Positions 53,569 to 64,000 of a stretch of 64,000 nucleotides of DNA are shown one piece after another. The first letter of the stretch is position 1; every line of letters begins with the position of its first letter. The stretch spans positions 15,903,537-15,967,536 of the forward strand of contig CP093829.1 of the NCBI GenBank assembly GCA_033063855.1, read 5' to 3'. This DNA is from Smittia aterrima (taxonomy: Eukaryota; Arthropoda; Insecta; Diptera; Chironomidae). Below the pieces are notes generated by a model. It did no database searches and was not told where the DNA came from. It saw nothing but the letters and a program-made list of their open reading frames with translations. The translations under genes were made by a program, and so were the position numbers.

Positions 53569-54588
53569 ATGGCGGCGAGAATAGTTAACAAAGTCACTGG
53601 CGTCTGTCATCGACTTCCGCCGTTGCCAACGATTCGCGATCTAATTCGTTTATATAAGTTACGTGCTTTGAAAGAATTCTCTCAAAATTTCTTGATGGAC
53701 TTTCGTCTAACTGATAAGATTGTAAAAGCAGCCGGCAACATTGGGAGTGGATACGTTCTTGAAGTTGGCCCGGGTCCAGGGGCAATTACTCGTTCGATCA
53801 TCAGCAGATACCCAAAGCATCTCGTCGTTGTTGAGAAAGATCGAAGATTCATGCCAAGTCTTGAATTGCTAGCAGACTCAACAAAAGATCTCGTTCGAAT
53901 GGACATTGTCAGAGATGATATTCTGAAGTATCAGTGCGAACATGCATTTCCTGACTGCCCAAAACAAGAATGGGAAGGAAAGAGAGCCAATGTACATTTG
54001 ATCGGTAACCTTCCCTTTGCTATTTCAACTCGACTCCTCATCAACTGGTTAAAAGATATTAGCTTAAGACGTGGTGCTTGGACGTATGGCAGAAGTAGTC
54101 TCACATTAACGTTTCAATACGAAGTTGCTGAGCGAATCATCGCACCAATGGCCCACGATCAAAGATGTCGACTCTCGGTCATGTCACAGATTTGGACAAA
54201 ACCTGATTTGAAGTTTACAATTCCAGGTGCAGCATTTGTTCCGAAACCGGATGTTGACGTTGGTGTTGTGACACTCTTGCCTTTAAAGCAACCGCTGACA
54301 AATCTTCCTTTCGATCTCGTTGAGAAAGTCATGCGACACATTTTCTCTATGCGACAGAAGTTTGTAAGACGAGGAATAGCGAACTTGTATCCACCAAAAG
54401 ATCAAGACGAACTTACAGCGCGAACTTTTTCAATGGCTCGAGTAGATCCAGAGGCGAGATCGTTTGAACTGTCGAATGAGGAATGTCTGAGACTGGCTGA
54501 AGCTTATCAGAATATAATTCAAGAGTATCCTACTTATGCCGCTTACAATTATCGAGCACCAAAGCACGAACTTCTTGAATTTATGTAG
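53569..54588 (+). CDS. mtTFB1: Mitochondrial transcription factor B1 / 12S rRNA dimethyladenosine transferase
   Basis: Single exon, 339 residues. It is a KsgA-type methyltransferase that dimethylates two adenines in the small mitochondrial rRNA and supports mitochondrial ribosome assembly. Seen: LKEFSQNFLMDFRLTDKIVK (substrate/SAM entry), motif I VLEVGPGPGAITRSI, motif II VVEKDRRFMPSL, the aspartate-bearing DIVRDDILKY, motif IV IGNLPFAIST, and FVPKPDVDVGVVTL near the C-terminal lobe. IRDLIRLYKLRA precedes the catalytic core as in insect TFB1M. It follows COA3 with a 42-base spacer on the same strand, and the ATG has A at -3 (caaagcATGG context). Confidence 0.94.
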   Translation: MAARIVNKVTGVCHRLPPLPTIRDLIRLYKLRALKEFSQNFLMDFRLTDKIVKAAGNIGSGYVLEVGPGPGAITRSIISRYPKHLVVVEKDRRFMPSLELLADSTKDLVRMDIVRDDILKYQCEHAFPDCPKQEWEGKRANVHLIGNLPFAISTRLLINWLKDISLRRGAWTYGRSSLTLTFQYEVAERIIAPMAHDQRCRLSVMSQIWTKPDLKFTIPGAAFVPKPDVDVGVVTLLPLKQPLTNLPFDLVEKVMRHIFSMRQKFVRRGIANLYPPKDQDELTARTFSMARVDPEARSFELSNEECLRLAEAYQNIIQEYPTYAAYNYRAPKHELLEFM

Positions 54589-54724
54589 TTTTTATTTTTG
54601 AAGCAATTGAGTAAATTTAGAAAAGTTTGAGAGAGATTTTTTAATTCAAAATTTATTAGATAGTAAAATTTAATTTTCGAAAATTTCGAACTCGATCAGC
54701 TCTAAAAAGAGAATTCATTTAAAA

Positions 54725-56198
54725 ATGTCCGGATTTAGTGGAGCTCTTCAACTTACAGATCTCGATGACTTCATCACACCTTCTCAAGAATGTATCAAAC
54801 CAGTTGAGATCAAGAAGTCAAAGACGGGATCGAAAATTACGATTCAAGAGGATGGAACATATTTGGAGTCGAATATTGTGAGATTAAACATTTTAAATTA
54901 AAACTTACTCAAATCTTCCATTTTAGTTGGGAACTCAGAAACTTGAGAAAGTGGAAATAACTCTCGCTGATTGCCTTGCTTGTTCGGGATGCATAACATC
55001 AGCTGAAGGAGTGTTAATCACGCAACAAAGTCAAGATGAAGTTCTTCGAGTTGTCAACGAAAACAACAAAGCAAAGCAGGAAGATTCCAGTGAAGTTAAA
55101 ACAATTGTCGTAACATTTTCGCAACAATCAATTCTTTCACTTGGCAAAAAATACAATATGACACCTGAAGATACAGCGAAACATCTCGCAGGTTACTTCA
55201 AGCAACTTGGAGCTGACACAGTTCTCAATACAAAAATCGCTGACGATTTGGCCTTGATCGAAAGTCGAGAGGAGTTCATCAAGAGATTTAGTGATCAAAA
55301 GACATTTAAGCTTCCAATGCTTGCTAGTTCATGTCCCGGTTGGGTTTGTTACGCTGAGAAGACTCATGGAAGTTTCATTCTTCCTTACATTTCAACTACG
55401 AGGTCACCTCAACAGATAATGGGCATGTTGGTAAAGCAAATGCTAGGAAAAAAGCTTGGAGTGAGTGCAGATAAGATTTATCACGTCACCGTGATGCCTT
55501 GCTACGATAAAAAGCTTGAAGCGTCGCGTGAAGACTTTTTTAACGAAGTACTTGAGTCTAAAGACGTTGACTGTGTCATCACTTCAATTGAAATCGAGCA
55601 GATGCTGATAAAAGAGGGTAAAGAGCTAGGAGAGTTTGCTCAAAGTAGTTTTGATTGGCCCTGGACATCAACAGCTCCTGAAACTGTCGTTTGGTCTCAT
55701 GAAACTTCCGGCTCTGGTGGTTACTCAGAATACATCTTCAAACACGCAGCAAAAGTTATTTTCAATGAAGACATAACATATGTCGACTACAAAAATCTTA
55801 GAAACCCTGATTTCAAAGAAGTTATTCTCGAGAAAGACGGTGCAGTTGTACTTCGCTTTGCAATCGCTAACGGATTCAGAAATATTCAGAATCTTGTTCA
55901 AAAGCTAAAGCGGGGAAAGTCTTCCTATCATTACGTTGAAGTCATGGCATGTCCCTCTGGTTGCTTAAACGGCGGAGCTCAGATTCGCCCCGAAAAGAAT
56001 CAACAACAACGAGAACTCACAGCGGAACTCGAAGGCATTTACAGAACATTGCCAAAAGCTCAACCTGAGAATGACGAAGTGAAAACTGTTTACGAAGACT
56101 TTTTGGATGGGAAAGAAAGCGAAAAAGTTCAAGCTCTTCTGCATACGAGCTATCACGCGGTAGAAAAGATGTCAACAGCTCTCAACATCAAATGGTAA
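54725..56198 (+). CDS. CIAO3: Cytosolic Fe-S cluster assembly factor CIAO3 (NARFL/IOP1)
   Basis: Exons 54725-54877 and 54927-56198, with a 49-bp intron, give 474 residues, near the fly protein's 477. CIAO3 bridges early and late cytosolic Fe-S assembly, delivering 4Fe-4S clusters with CIAO1/CIAO2/MMS19. Start MSGFSGALQLTDLDDFITPS is diagnostic. The N-terminal cluster uses Cys in ECIKPV plus ADCLACSGC. The hydrogenase-like C-terminal cluster uses Cys in ASSCPGWVCYAEK, VMPCYDKK and MACPSGCLNGGAQIRP. All expected Cys are present. AATAAA signals follow at 56204-56209 and about 56230. It starts 136 bases after mtTFB1 with no AATAAA in between. Confidence 0.95.
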
Positions 56199-56549
56199 AA
56201 GACAATAAAGCTGTTACAAGAAGAACTTAATAAAAAAAACTTTAAAAATAAAGGTTTAACTTTTTCCAGGTCAAACTGGAGCCGTTTTCGTTATTGAGTT
56301 AGGTAATTTGTCGCGGAACAAACTTTTCTCGTAAACTTTTCTGTTTAACTTTGCTACTTTTGCAACTTGAATCTGCGAATTAAAATCAAGTTGTGTGCTT
56401 CCAACTTGATAACCATCGCTACCAGCTCATCCTTAGAAAGATTTATTTTAGATTTTAATATTTTTACCGACATTGTTTACTTAAATTTCTTCGTATTTTC
56501 GCGATTCCTGGTTTTCAAACCAAAGCTTTATAAAATTTAAGTTGAGAAA

Positions 56550-57690
56550 ATGAAAATCTCGAGAAATACTTGTAGCTGGTTATTACAAATTATAATAGTG
56601 GTTCTTGCCTTTGTTTCAAATGTGAATGCACGAACTTCCGGTAAGTTTCGAGTTTTAATTTCATGAAATCGCGAAAATTTCTAATTTATTTCTTTGTTTA
56701 CATAATTTAGTTACTTTTCTTGAGCCTGGAAGTTCTTCGAGAGTTCTTCCTGAAAAGGGATCGTTTGGCTATCTTGCTGAAAGGATGAATGTTTATTGTT
56801 ATGGCGGAAAAGAAAAGGAACTATCGTCATTACTACAATCAATTACTTTAAGCATTGATATTGATACAGAAGATTTCAACTATTTTCGCGGCTTTACACC
56901 GAAAGATGTTAAAGATGCTTATTCATCGCAGAAATCCATATTCTCCTTTAATCTCTTATCGCGCAGCAAGAAGAAGGTCATGTACTTAAATCCTTTTAAT
57001 CGAACATGCATTGGACTGTCAACAGCGAAAGAATATCAAGTCTCGTTAAACTTAATTCGTTTGGATCTCATCAAATTGGCTTTTCTTGTCGGCGGTCTCG
57101 TACTTTTCTTCGCATCACCGACTTTAAGTAGAAATGAAGCATTCTACTATCTCACTGGCATCATACTTGGAAATGTTGCCTCCGTCTTGATCCTGGTGTC
57201 ATATCAAAAGTACGTCCTTGCTACGAGCTGCATAAGTTTTGCCGTCTGCTACTACTTTGGGCCACCGAAGAAGCAAAGCAGCAAGAATCTTATCAAATGG
57301 AGTCTTCAAATTGCTGGATTGCTTGCAATTTTCTTTTCAAGTGATTTCTGGGAAGCCACAACAGGGATTATCGTTTGCTCAATTGTTGTGTATTACTGGA
57401 GAAGAAGGTTTCCCGCAAAAAGGAAACTACTTTCGATGGAAGAATTCGAAATGCAAGGGCTTATTGAGACTGAAAAATCGTTGAAAGAGCTTCGTGAATA
57501 TGTCCAAAATCTAAAGTTTGAAGAACTATGGAAACTCTTCAATAAGCTTTCAGACCCAATTCAATTTGTTTTATTTGTGAAAGGCGATTCACATTTACCA
57601 CAGGATGAGACAATCAACCACGAGAACAGTGACGAAGAAATCGACAAGACATTGGATATTGCATTCCGATTAACAAGTTTCGATTGTTGA
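56550..57690 (+). CDS. Nemp: Nuclear envelope integral membrane protein (NEMP/TMEM194)
   Basis: Exons 56550-56640 and 56711-57690, with a 70-bp intron, give 356 residues. NEMP proteins sit in the inner nuclear membrane, stiffen the envelope and are needed for fertility. The N-terminus MKISRNTCSWLLQIIIVVLA is a signal peptide ending near NVNARTS. A lumenal region with MYLNPFNRTCIGLST (family hallmark) follows. Then about five membrane segments (LIKLAFLVGGLVLFFASPTL, AFYYLTGIILGNVASVLILV, YVLATSCISFAVCYYFG, WSLQIAGLLAIFFSS, TTGIIVCSIVVYYW) precede a cytosolic/nucleoplasmic tail with MEEFEMQGLIETEKSL. The frame is intact. Confidence 0.9.
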
Positions 57691-58050
57691 AGGTCCAGTC
57701 AGGTGATCTTAGTCGCTCAGCTTTTAATCGATCAGCTACAAATTCTTTTGAAATTGAAATCGGTCATTCTTGTAGCAATTGAAAATGTATTGTAAATGTA
57801 GTAAAAGTCTCATAAAGTTTTCGTTTCCTAATCATTTTCAATTTTTCATTATTCTTCAAATTGAGATAGTGACTTTGCTCTCTTTATACCAGTTAAATAT
57901 GTCGATCGTTATGATACAGAAGGTCCCAGAAAATAATCATTATTAGTTATAGTTATAACAGACTTCTATCTCTCGAAAGCTCTCAATCCTTCTCGCGAAA
58001 GCTTTTGAGCGAAAAATTGAAGCGAAAATTTAAGCTTTCGCAATAAATTT
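57691..58050. other. Spacer after Nemp
   Basis: 3' flank of Nemp plus upstream sequence of the promoter at 58054. No gene seen. A small inverted region CTCTCGAAAGC / GCTTTTGAGCGA lies near 57973-58010. Confidence 0.4.
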
Positions 58051-58053
58051 CTG

Positions 58054-58090
58054 TATAAAAGAAAGAGCAGAATGAAGTATCAAGAACAGT
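58054..58090 (+). promoter_or_regulatory. TATA/initiator core promoter P1
   Basis: GTATAAAAGA with T at 58054 and AACAGT with initiator A at 58088, 34 bases apart. The downstream sequence (GTGTGAATTTGAAAAGTG) closely resembles that after P2 at 59713. It could be an alternative upstream promoter of the chitinase gene or drive an unrecognised transcript. Confidence 0.55.
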
Positions 58091-59712
58091 TTGTCGTGTG
58101 AATTTGAAAAGTGTTGAAAGCAGAAGCTAAAGAGAAAAGTGACAGAAATAATAAAAAGTGAATCAGTTTTATTCAAATTCTCTAATTTTCAATCTTCAGT
58201 ATTTCTCTTGAAAGTTATAAAATTGAATCGTATGGTAATTGATATGCAATGGCGACTATTTACTATGAGTGGATGCGGCTTGAACTTGACGCGACAAAAT
58301 CATCGAAATGATTAAAATTCTATCGACGAACGCTGTCCAGTGACACACTAAAGGCAAATTATTCAGCAGACGATGCGAAGAGTTGGAACGGACTTAGGAT
58401 TGAAGGAAATGCTTTTATTTTGATCATAAATATCTTGAAAGATAATTAAATCGATCAATATAAAGATAATTGGAGAAAATTACGCATCATCTCGTCCGCA
58501 ATAACAACATTATTATCCATAAAAAATCTTTCGATCATCATCTTCACGGAATGTTGACAATGTCATTGACATTTTTATAAGCTCAGCCAAGTCACTTGAC
58601 CACTTTAATGGAATTCTTATCAAATTAGTTCCGAGCGTTGTAAGTGACCGAAAATAATCCAAAAACGAGCTATGATAAGCTCGTTGATAAGCTTAATTGC
58701 AGTCACAATTGAAATTGAATGTTAGGAAAAGAAATCTTGCACGAGGCTTTGCTTTGTTTATTAACTCGTAAACAGTGATTAAAGCTTCATGAGAACAAAT
58801 TTGCTGTTAAGATGAGAACGATCGAGATTTACTTGCTCTTTGAGTTTTGTTACATTGAACTCTTCTGTTGGCAACATTGTAGGCGATAGGAATTTCAACC
58901 GTTCCCTGGAACGCGATCACTAATTGATTCATTTGATTATAACAATAATCTGCTTTCGGTAGAGACATGCGACAAATCCGAATCTTGTTGACATGCAAAA
59001 TTATTCAAATTTCCATTTAAGATTTTATGCGAAGTAGTGAACAGAAAGAATTTTGACTTTGAAGTGACTTCATGTCCAAGTTCTCTACATTTAAGCTGAG
59101 ACCAAAGTGAGAAGCCGATTAACTTGCAGCTGTAAAATAAAATTCTAGAAACGTAATCCTTGCAGAAATGATCTGATCAATATTTCAAGCTAAAGACGAA
59201 ACTATTAACGGTTCAGATAGATACTATACAACTTAACTTATGTCACTCATAACTACTTTTCTCGCGTTGTTTACTCGCATTAAACACCAGATTAGTTGCA
59301 AGAAGTTAAATATTTTGTTTGTCATCATTCATCAACGGAAATAGTTCTGCAAGAAAGTATTGAAGGCAAAGTACCGTAATCTCACTCACGAAAGATCGAA
59401 GGAATAAATTAACATTTTAAAATGTCGTGTTACGCAAGAAATGAATTCAACGCGGCGCTTACACTTCAGAAAAACGAAACTGCAACGAAGGAATGACGGC
59501 AAGAGATTGCCTCAGACAGACTGGCGCCAAGGAAGAAGAAAGAGATATTTGCGCAGCGAAGCAGATAATATATATTTCGCAAGAAGAAAGTCGTCTTGAG
59601 GTGTTTCGTGTCGTTTCTTTCTCTCTCCGTTCGTTCATTCATTCGCTTTTGACGTGTGCCAACAAGAGAAAGAAGAGCAAAGCGGAAAAGCTCGATCAAC
59701 GATTTTTTTTTG
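58091..59712. other. Region between promoters P1 and P2, no gene seen
   Basis: AT-rich with several CTTATCA/TGATAAG words. Short frames on both strands (for example 58998-58807 minus) look random. It probably holds regulatory DNA or an intron of a transcript started at P1. Confidence 0.35.
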
Positions 59713-59750
59713 TATAAAAGGAGCGACAGAACAAGGCTCGAGAACAGTCG
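59713..59750 (+). promoter_or_regulatory. TATA/initiator core promoter P2, probably of the chitinase gene
   Basis: TATAAAAG at 59713-59720 and GAACAGTCGG with initiator A at 59746, 33 bases apart. This is a textbook insect core promoter. The nearest downstream gene is the chitinase at 60875. Confidence 0.6.
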
Positions 59751-60874
59751 GTTATGTGATTTTGATAAGTGTAGTGACATAAAGAAAAAGATTCTGTGAA
59801 CTTTCATTTTGAGAATTTATGTGTTTTGAGTTGGCAATAAAAGTTTAGTGGATACAAATAAAAAGAAAGGAAAGCCATAAAATTTTGTGGAAGAATTTAA
59901 ATCTCTTGGTTCATTGGCAAATTTGAAGGTGAATGATCTTCAAAGTTGAATGCATTAGTAGAGAAATTAAAATGATCAAGTTTATCTTCTCATTGCGTTG
60001 AAGTCGTTCGTCACTCATGGGAATTCAAACAATTCCATTTGAGGTTATTCACCTAATTACGCAACGCATTGTCACATTAACGGACTTAAATGGAATTTTT
60101 ATCAAATGCATTCAGAACCTTGATAACGCTTGAAAATAAATTCAAGTTCAGTTCATTAGAAACATCATCAGTTGATTGACATTGAAGTTGACGTGCGATC
60201 GTTTGGAAGTAGTTCAAGTGACAATTCAAAGACGAACTAATCCTTTAGAGTATTTAAATGCGATGCTCTTCTGATATTTCTCCAGTAAATATCGAAGTCG
60301 TTAATTAACTGCACCCTAAAAAGAAATAATCAAGAATGTTCTCAGTAAAGCTGTAAAAACTTCAACAAACAGCCAAATTTATCTTCGATCTCGCGTAAAG
60401 GTTCATCGCACCCCGAATATCACAATGACCAAGATCAAGGATGAATTAATAGTGGATCGTAAAAAGAACCGTTTTGCGAATCTTAAGTTTATAAATTTAT
60501 TCACGAAAAGTGTCAAAGAACTTCGAGAGCAAACAAGATTCGAGAAAACGGAGCACAAACAGAATGAACGAAAGAAAGAACCTGATATCCCAAAACGCTT
60601 AATATTCAAATGCTTTAATGTAGATAATCATTAATTTGTATTTGCAGATTTTCTTTGCTAAATGAATTGAACGTACCGCCAAGGAAGAATGTTTATCAAC
60701 CGAATATCGGCTTTGGTGAGTTGAAAGCGAAAAGCAGGATTATGTGAAAGAGATATTCTGACCGTAGAATAAACTTTTTAGTAAGAGTTTGTAAAATTCC
60801 CTTAGTAAAAAAAACCTTTTCCGAGGACTTCAAATCGAGAAGCGCAAATTTGAAATTTCTCCAAATGCAATATT
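59751..60874 (+). other. Probable 5' untranslated/intron region of the chitinase gene
   Basis: No conserved protein. A 69-codon frame at 60425-60634 (MTKIKDELIVDRKKNRFANL start) is Lys/Arg-rich and of unknown significance. It could be an upstream ORF or noise. A TTTGCAG acceptor-like site is at about 60643-60649. Confidence 0.35.
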
Positions 60875-63800
60875 TTGGAGTTAATTCAGACCAACAAATT
60901 TTCTCGTAACGTAAAAATTCTTGGTCGTTATCTTCTTAAATATTCCCACACAGATCGTTCGCCGAAATTTATTCTGAGAACTCTTCTCCTTTCGCAGCTG
61001 CTTCTCATTCAGATATTTTGCATATCTGGGGTGCCGCACAGATTTGTTGATGTCGAGGACAATAAACTCAGATTCGATCGTGGTTCAGTTGAACACTCAC
61101 CGTTAGACGATGATCAAAAGGGATTCTTGAGAGATGGCGCCATCGCACAAGAAGATGAAAATCAATTCTCAAGGGCGTCAGTCGAGAGCATTCCAGCAAC
61201 AAAGTAAGTCATCAAACACGACGGATTGTGCTTTTATTAACTGCTCTCGTTTCAGAGCTTCGACTTTCTTGCCATTGCGGTCAGCTGTCGAACATAATCC
61301 ACTTGATGACGATGATGACGATTTCGGAACTTTTTCAAAACCAGCAACGCAAAAGCAAAAGTTTTTACGTCTCGTCACGCCCATCAGTCGATCTCGTCAA
61401 TCGAAGAATTTGAATCTCGACGCTTACGTCGTTCCAACTGTTTTCCATGGCAGACCCGATCAATTCCGAACTGGATCACCGTATCAGCAATTGGTTGATC
61501 CTCAAACAGTTCAAAAGATGCAAGAAGAACAAATAGATGATTCTCGTTTGAAGATGAGAGGAAAACTTTCGAGTCCCAAAGTCGTTTGTCACATCACAAA
61601 TTGGTCGTTCTATCGTAAAGGCGAAGGAAAGTTTGTTCCTGAGAATCTCGATTCAAAGCTTTGCACGCACATAATTTACTCGTTCGCAACCCTTGATCCA
61701 GAAGCGCTCGAACTTCGTGAGTTTGATCCATGGGGCGACATTGAGAATCAACTTTATGCTCGAACTGTAAGTTTGGATAAGAATGTTCCAGTTCTTCTTG
61801 GTATGGGAGGTTGGACTGACTCAAGTGGCGATAAATATTCTCGTCTCGTTTCTGATCCAAGAAGACGAACGAACTTTGTAAATCGCGCAATTTCATTCTT
61901 GCGTCAATACGGATTCTCTGGAGCTCACATCGATTGGAATTATCCAAGCTGTCCTCAAAGCGATTGCCGTGTAGGACCAGCAAGAGATCGAGATGATTTT
62001 ACTAAATTTATTCAGGTAAATGAGCGTTTAACAAAATGCTTTTGTTCGATTTAAGATTTTTAAATTTATGTCATCAGGAACTTCGCAAAGCTTTTGCTCC
62101 TTATGGACTCATGTTAAGTACTTCAATCTCTGGCTACAAAGAAATCATTGTGAAATCTTATGACTTGAAAGAGCTTTCAAATGCTGTCGATTTTATGACT
62201 GTGATGACTTATGATTATCATGGATCATGGGAAACAGAAACTGGTCACGTGAGGTGAGCTTTTGAAAATAAATTTAGGTGATCAGTCGTTTAATATTTTC
62301 TTCTCTCAAAAAGTCCACTTTATGGCGACGAAAAGGACAAGTACCCTCAATACAACACTGATTACGCATTGAAATTATTAATGAAGCTTGGAGCTGATAG
62401 AGAAAAACTCGTCGTAGGAATTCCATTCTACGGTCAAACGTTCAGTCTCTCGAACAAAAAAGCAAATCAAGGTTTTAACAGTCCTAGCGATGGCCCTGGT
62501 GAGCCTGGAGAGGTGACAAATCAACCAGGAATGTTGGCTTACAACGAAATTTGTAATCGCTTGAGACGACCAGGTTGGACATTAGGAAAAGATCCAAGCG
62601 GAAAAGCTGGACCTTATGCTACAAGTTCCAACCAATGGGTTGGATTCGATGATGTCACCACTGTAACTTTGAAGACGAAATATGTAATGAACGCTGGTTA
62701 TGGAGGTATCGCTGCTTGGACTGTTGATCTCGATGATTTTATGAATCGCTGTTGTCTTGAGTCCTTCCCACTTTTGCGTGCAATCAATCGAGCTTTGGGA
62801 CGTCTCAACACCCCTGAACCTACAGGAAATAATTGTCAACGTCCTCCAGCTCCAGTTACGCCAACTCCTCCTGTCATGTCTGCGACAGTTGACACAGGAG
62901 CAGCCGGAATTCCTAATCAATCAACAACACAAAGTGAACAATATCCAAGTCAGTCGTCAACTACATCGTCATGGTGGACTCAACCTTCAACAACAAAACG
63001 TCAGACTCGACCTTCATCTGCTTACGTTTCGACGACAACCACGACGACTCGACGAACAACAAGCACAACAACTCGTCGCACAACGACACCAGAATATTCC
63101 GATGAAGCAGGAACATCAATTCCGGTTCCTGTTAATGTCATGCCAGTCTCTATCGACGGCCCTTGCGAAGCTGGAGAGTACAAAGCTCATCCTACAAAGT
63201 GCAGTGACTACCTGGTCTGCTCAAACAATAAATTCATCATACAATATTGTCCAGGAGGCCTTCATTGGAATAACCAAAACAATCATTGTGATTGGCCTTC
63301 TGGTGCACAATGCACGGTAGCAAATGATCCTGCTCAAGCTACAACGAAACGACCAGTCAACACTCGACGAACAACAGCAGCAACTCAATATACAACGCAG
63401 ACGACTCAACAAACAACTCCGAGACGAACGACAACGACGATGAGAACAACAACGCCGCGACAAACAACTCCAGCCACTCGTCGTACAACTCGCTACACAA
63501 CACAAGAACAAACAACGATGCGTCCGACTTATTACGAGACTACGACACAATACTACACAACAACTTCGAAACGACCAAGCAAGAGAACTTGTGTTAATGG
63601 AGTTTATTACCCACACAAGGATTGTAGGAAATATTACGTCTGCAATAATGGAAAGCGAACGCCAGGAACTTGTCCCGAAGGAACTCAATTTAGTCCAAAC
63701 TTGATGACTTGTGACTTTGAAGAGAATGTGCGATGCGTGTCGAAGAAGAAGTATTTGAATTTGTTGGTGCAACAGTATAAACGTTCAGGCATTTTCAATG

Positions 63801-64000
63801 CCGCACTTTTGAGAGCTTCTGAAGGTGATCCTTGTGATGAAGGAATTAGTTTCCACGCTTATCCTGGAAAATGCTCGAGCTATTTGGAATGTGTCCATCA
63901 TAACATGATGACTCGTGACTGTGCTGAAGGACTTTTCTTTGATCCGTCGATGAACATTTGTAATTGGTCAAATCAAGTTGATTGTAAGAACAGCGATGAT
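60875..64000 (+). CDS. Cht10: Group II chitinase, Cht10-like (5' part; continues past window end)
   Basis: Exons 60875-61203, 61256-62015, 62078-62253 and 62314-64000 join in phase; about 984 residues are visible. Cht10-type enzymes are very large secreted multi-domain chitinases needed to turn over cuticle chitin at moulting. Seen: a hydrophobic segment RTLLLSQLLLIQIFCISG near residues 38-55 (signal or anchor, internal, so the true start may be another ATG); two similar acidic propeptide patches (SVEHSPLDDD, AVEHNPLDDDDD); a GH18 domain from about 217 (VVCHITNWSFYRKGEGKF) to AAWTVDLDDF; Thr/Ser-rich linkers; and three six-Cys CBM14 chitin-binding domains near residues 703, 846 and 926. The GH18 catalytic motif reads AHIDWNYP, with Asn338 in place of the proton-donor Glu, so this first domain should not hydrolyse chitin, as reported for domain 1 of group II chitinases. 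Active domains should lie downstream of the window. Confidence 0.82.

Overview
The window looks like AT-rich nuclear DNA from an insect, probably a nematoceran fly such as a non-biting midge. Evidence for this: GT-AG introns of about 50-280 bp, an insect-type odorant receptor, a group II (Cht10-like) chitinase, a COA3-mtTFB1 gene pair arranged as in Drosophila, and TATA/CAGT core promoters. The species cannot be named from the sequence alone.

Layout: 0-3.4 kb holds a spliced apparently non-coding transcript and a repeat copy with a 5S-rRNA-derived stretch. 4.9-6.4 kb is a six-exon gene for a predicted N-myristoylated, Q-rich protein. 7.7-8.4 kb is MED18 (minus). 8.5-13 kb is repeat debris: satellite relics, a tRNA-like stretch, a second copy of the 5S-linked repeat family, and a 1.6 kb retroposed insert with poly(A) and a 13-bp target-site duplication. 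13.05-13.93 kb is a dense series of hairpins, three of which share one architecture with compensatory base changes. After a 100-N assembly gap, 14.03-22.6 kb carries the structural half of a Polinton/adintovirus-like element: packaging ATPase, capsid protein, a basic pVI/pX-like protein, integrase with chromodomain, adenain-like protease, three small tandem paralogues, a minor-capsid-like protein, an acidic-tailed protein, and a divergent Cys-rich ORF. The uninterrupted frames are open, but no DNA polymerase B and no terminal repeats are visible.

23.1-42.96 kb is a satellite array of roughly 110 monomers of about 154 bp. It is bounded on both sides by inverted copies of a foldback element whose ends read AGTGTGGAGGTACCGGTACC, and it is interrupted once (26.27-27.42 kb) by a different minisatellite.

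43.4-64.0 kb is gene-dense: an odorant receptor (minus), RacGAP tum (minus) divergent from the DEAD-box helicase Dbp45A/DDX49, mitochondrial NAD kinase NADK2 (minus), COA3 + mtTFB1 + CIAO3 in close same-strand order, Nemp, two look-alike core promoters, and the 5' part of a Cht10-like chitinase cut by the window end. Several of these host genes serve mitochondria or Fe-S biology (NADK2, COA3, mtTFB1, CIAO3). I derived the exon structures by matching GT/AG sites to reading-frame phase; each multi-exon model closes in frame.
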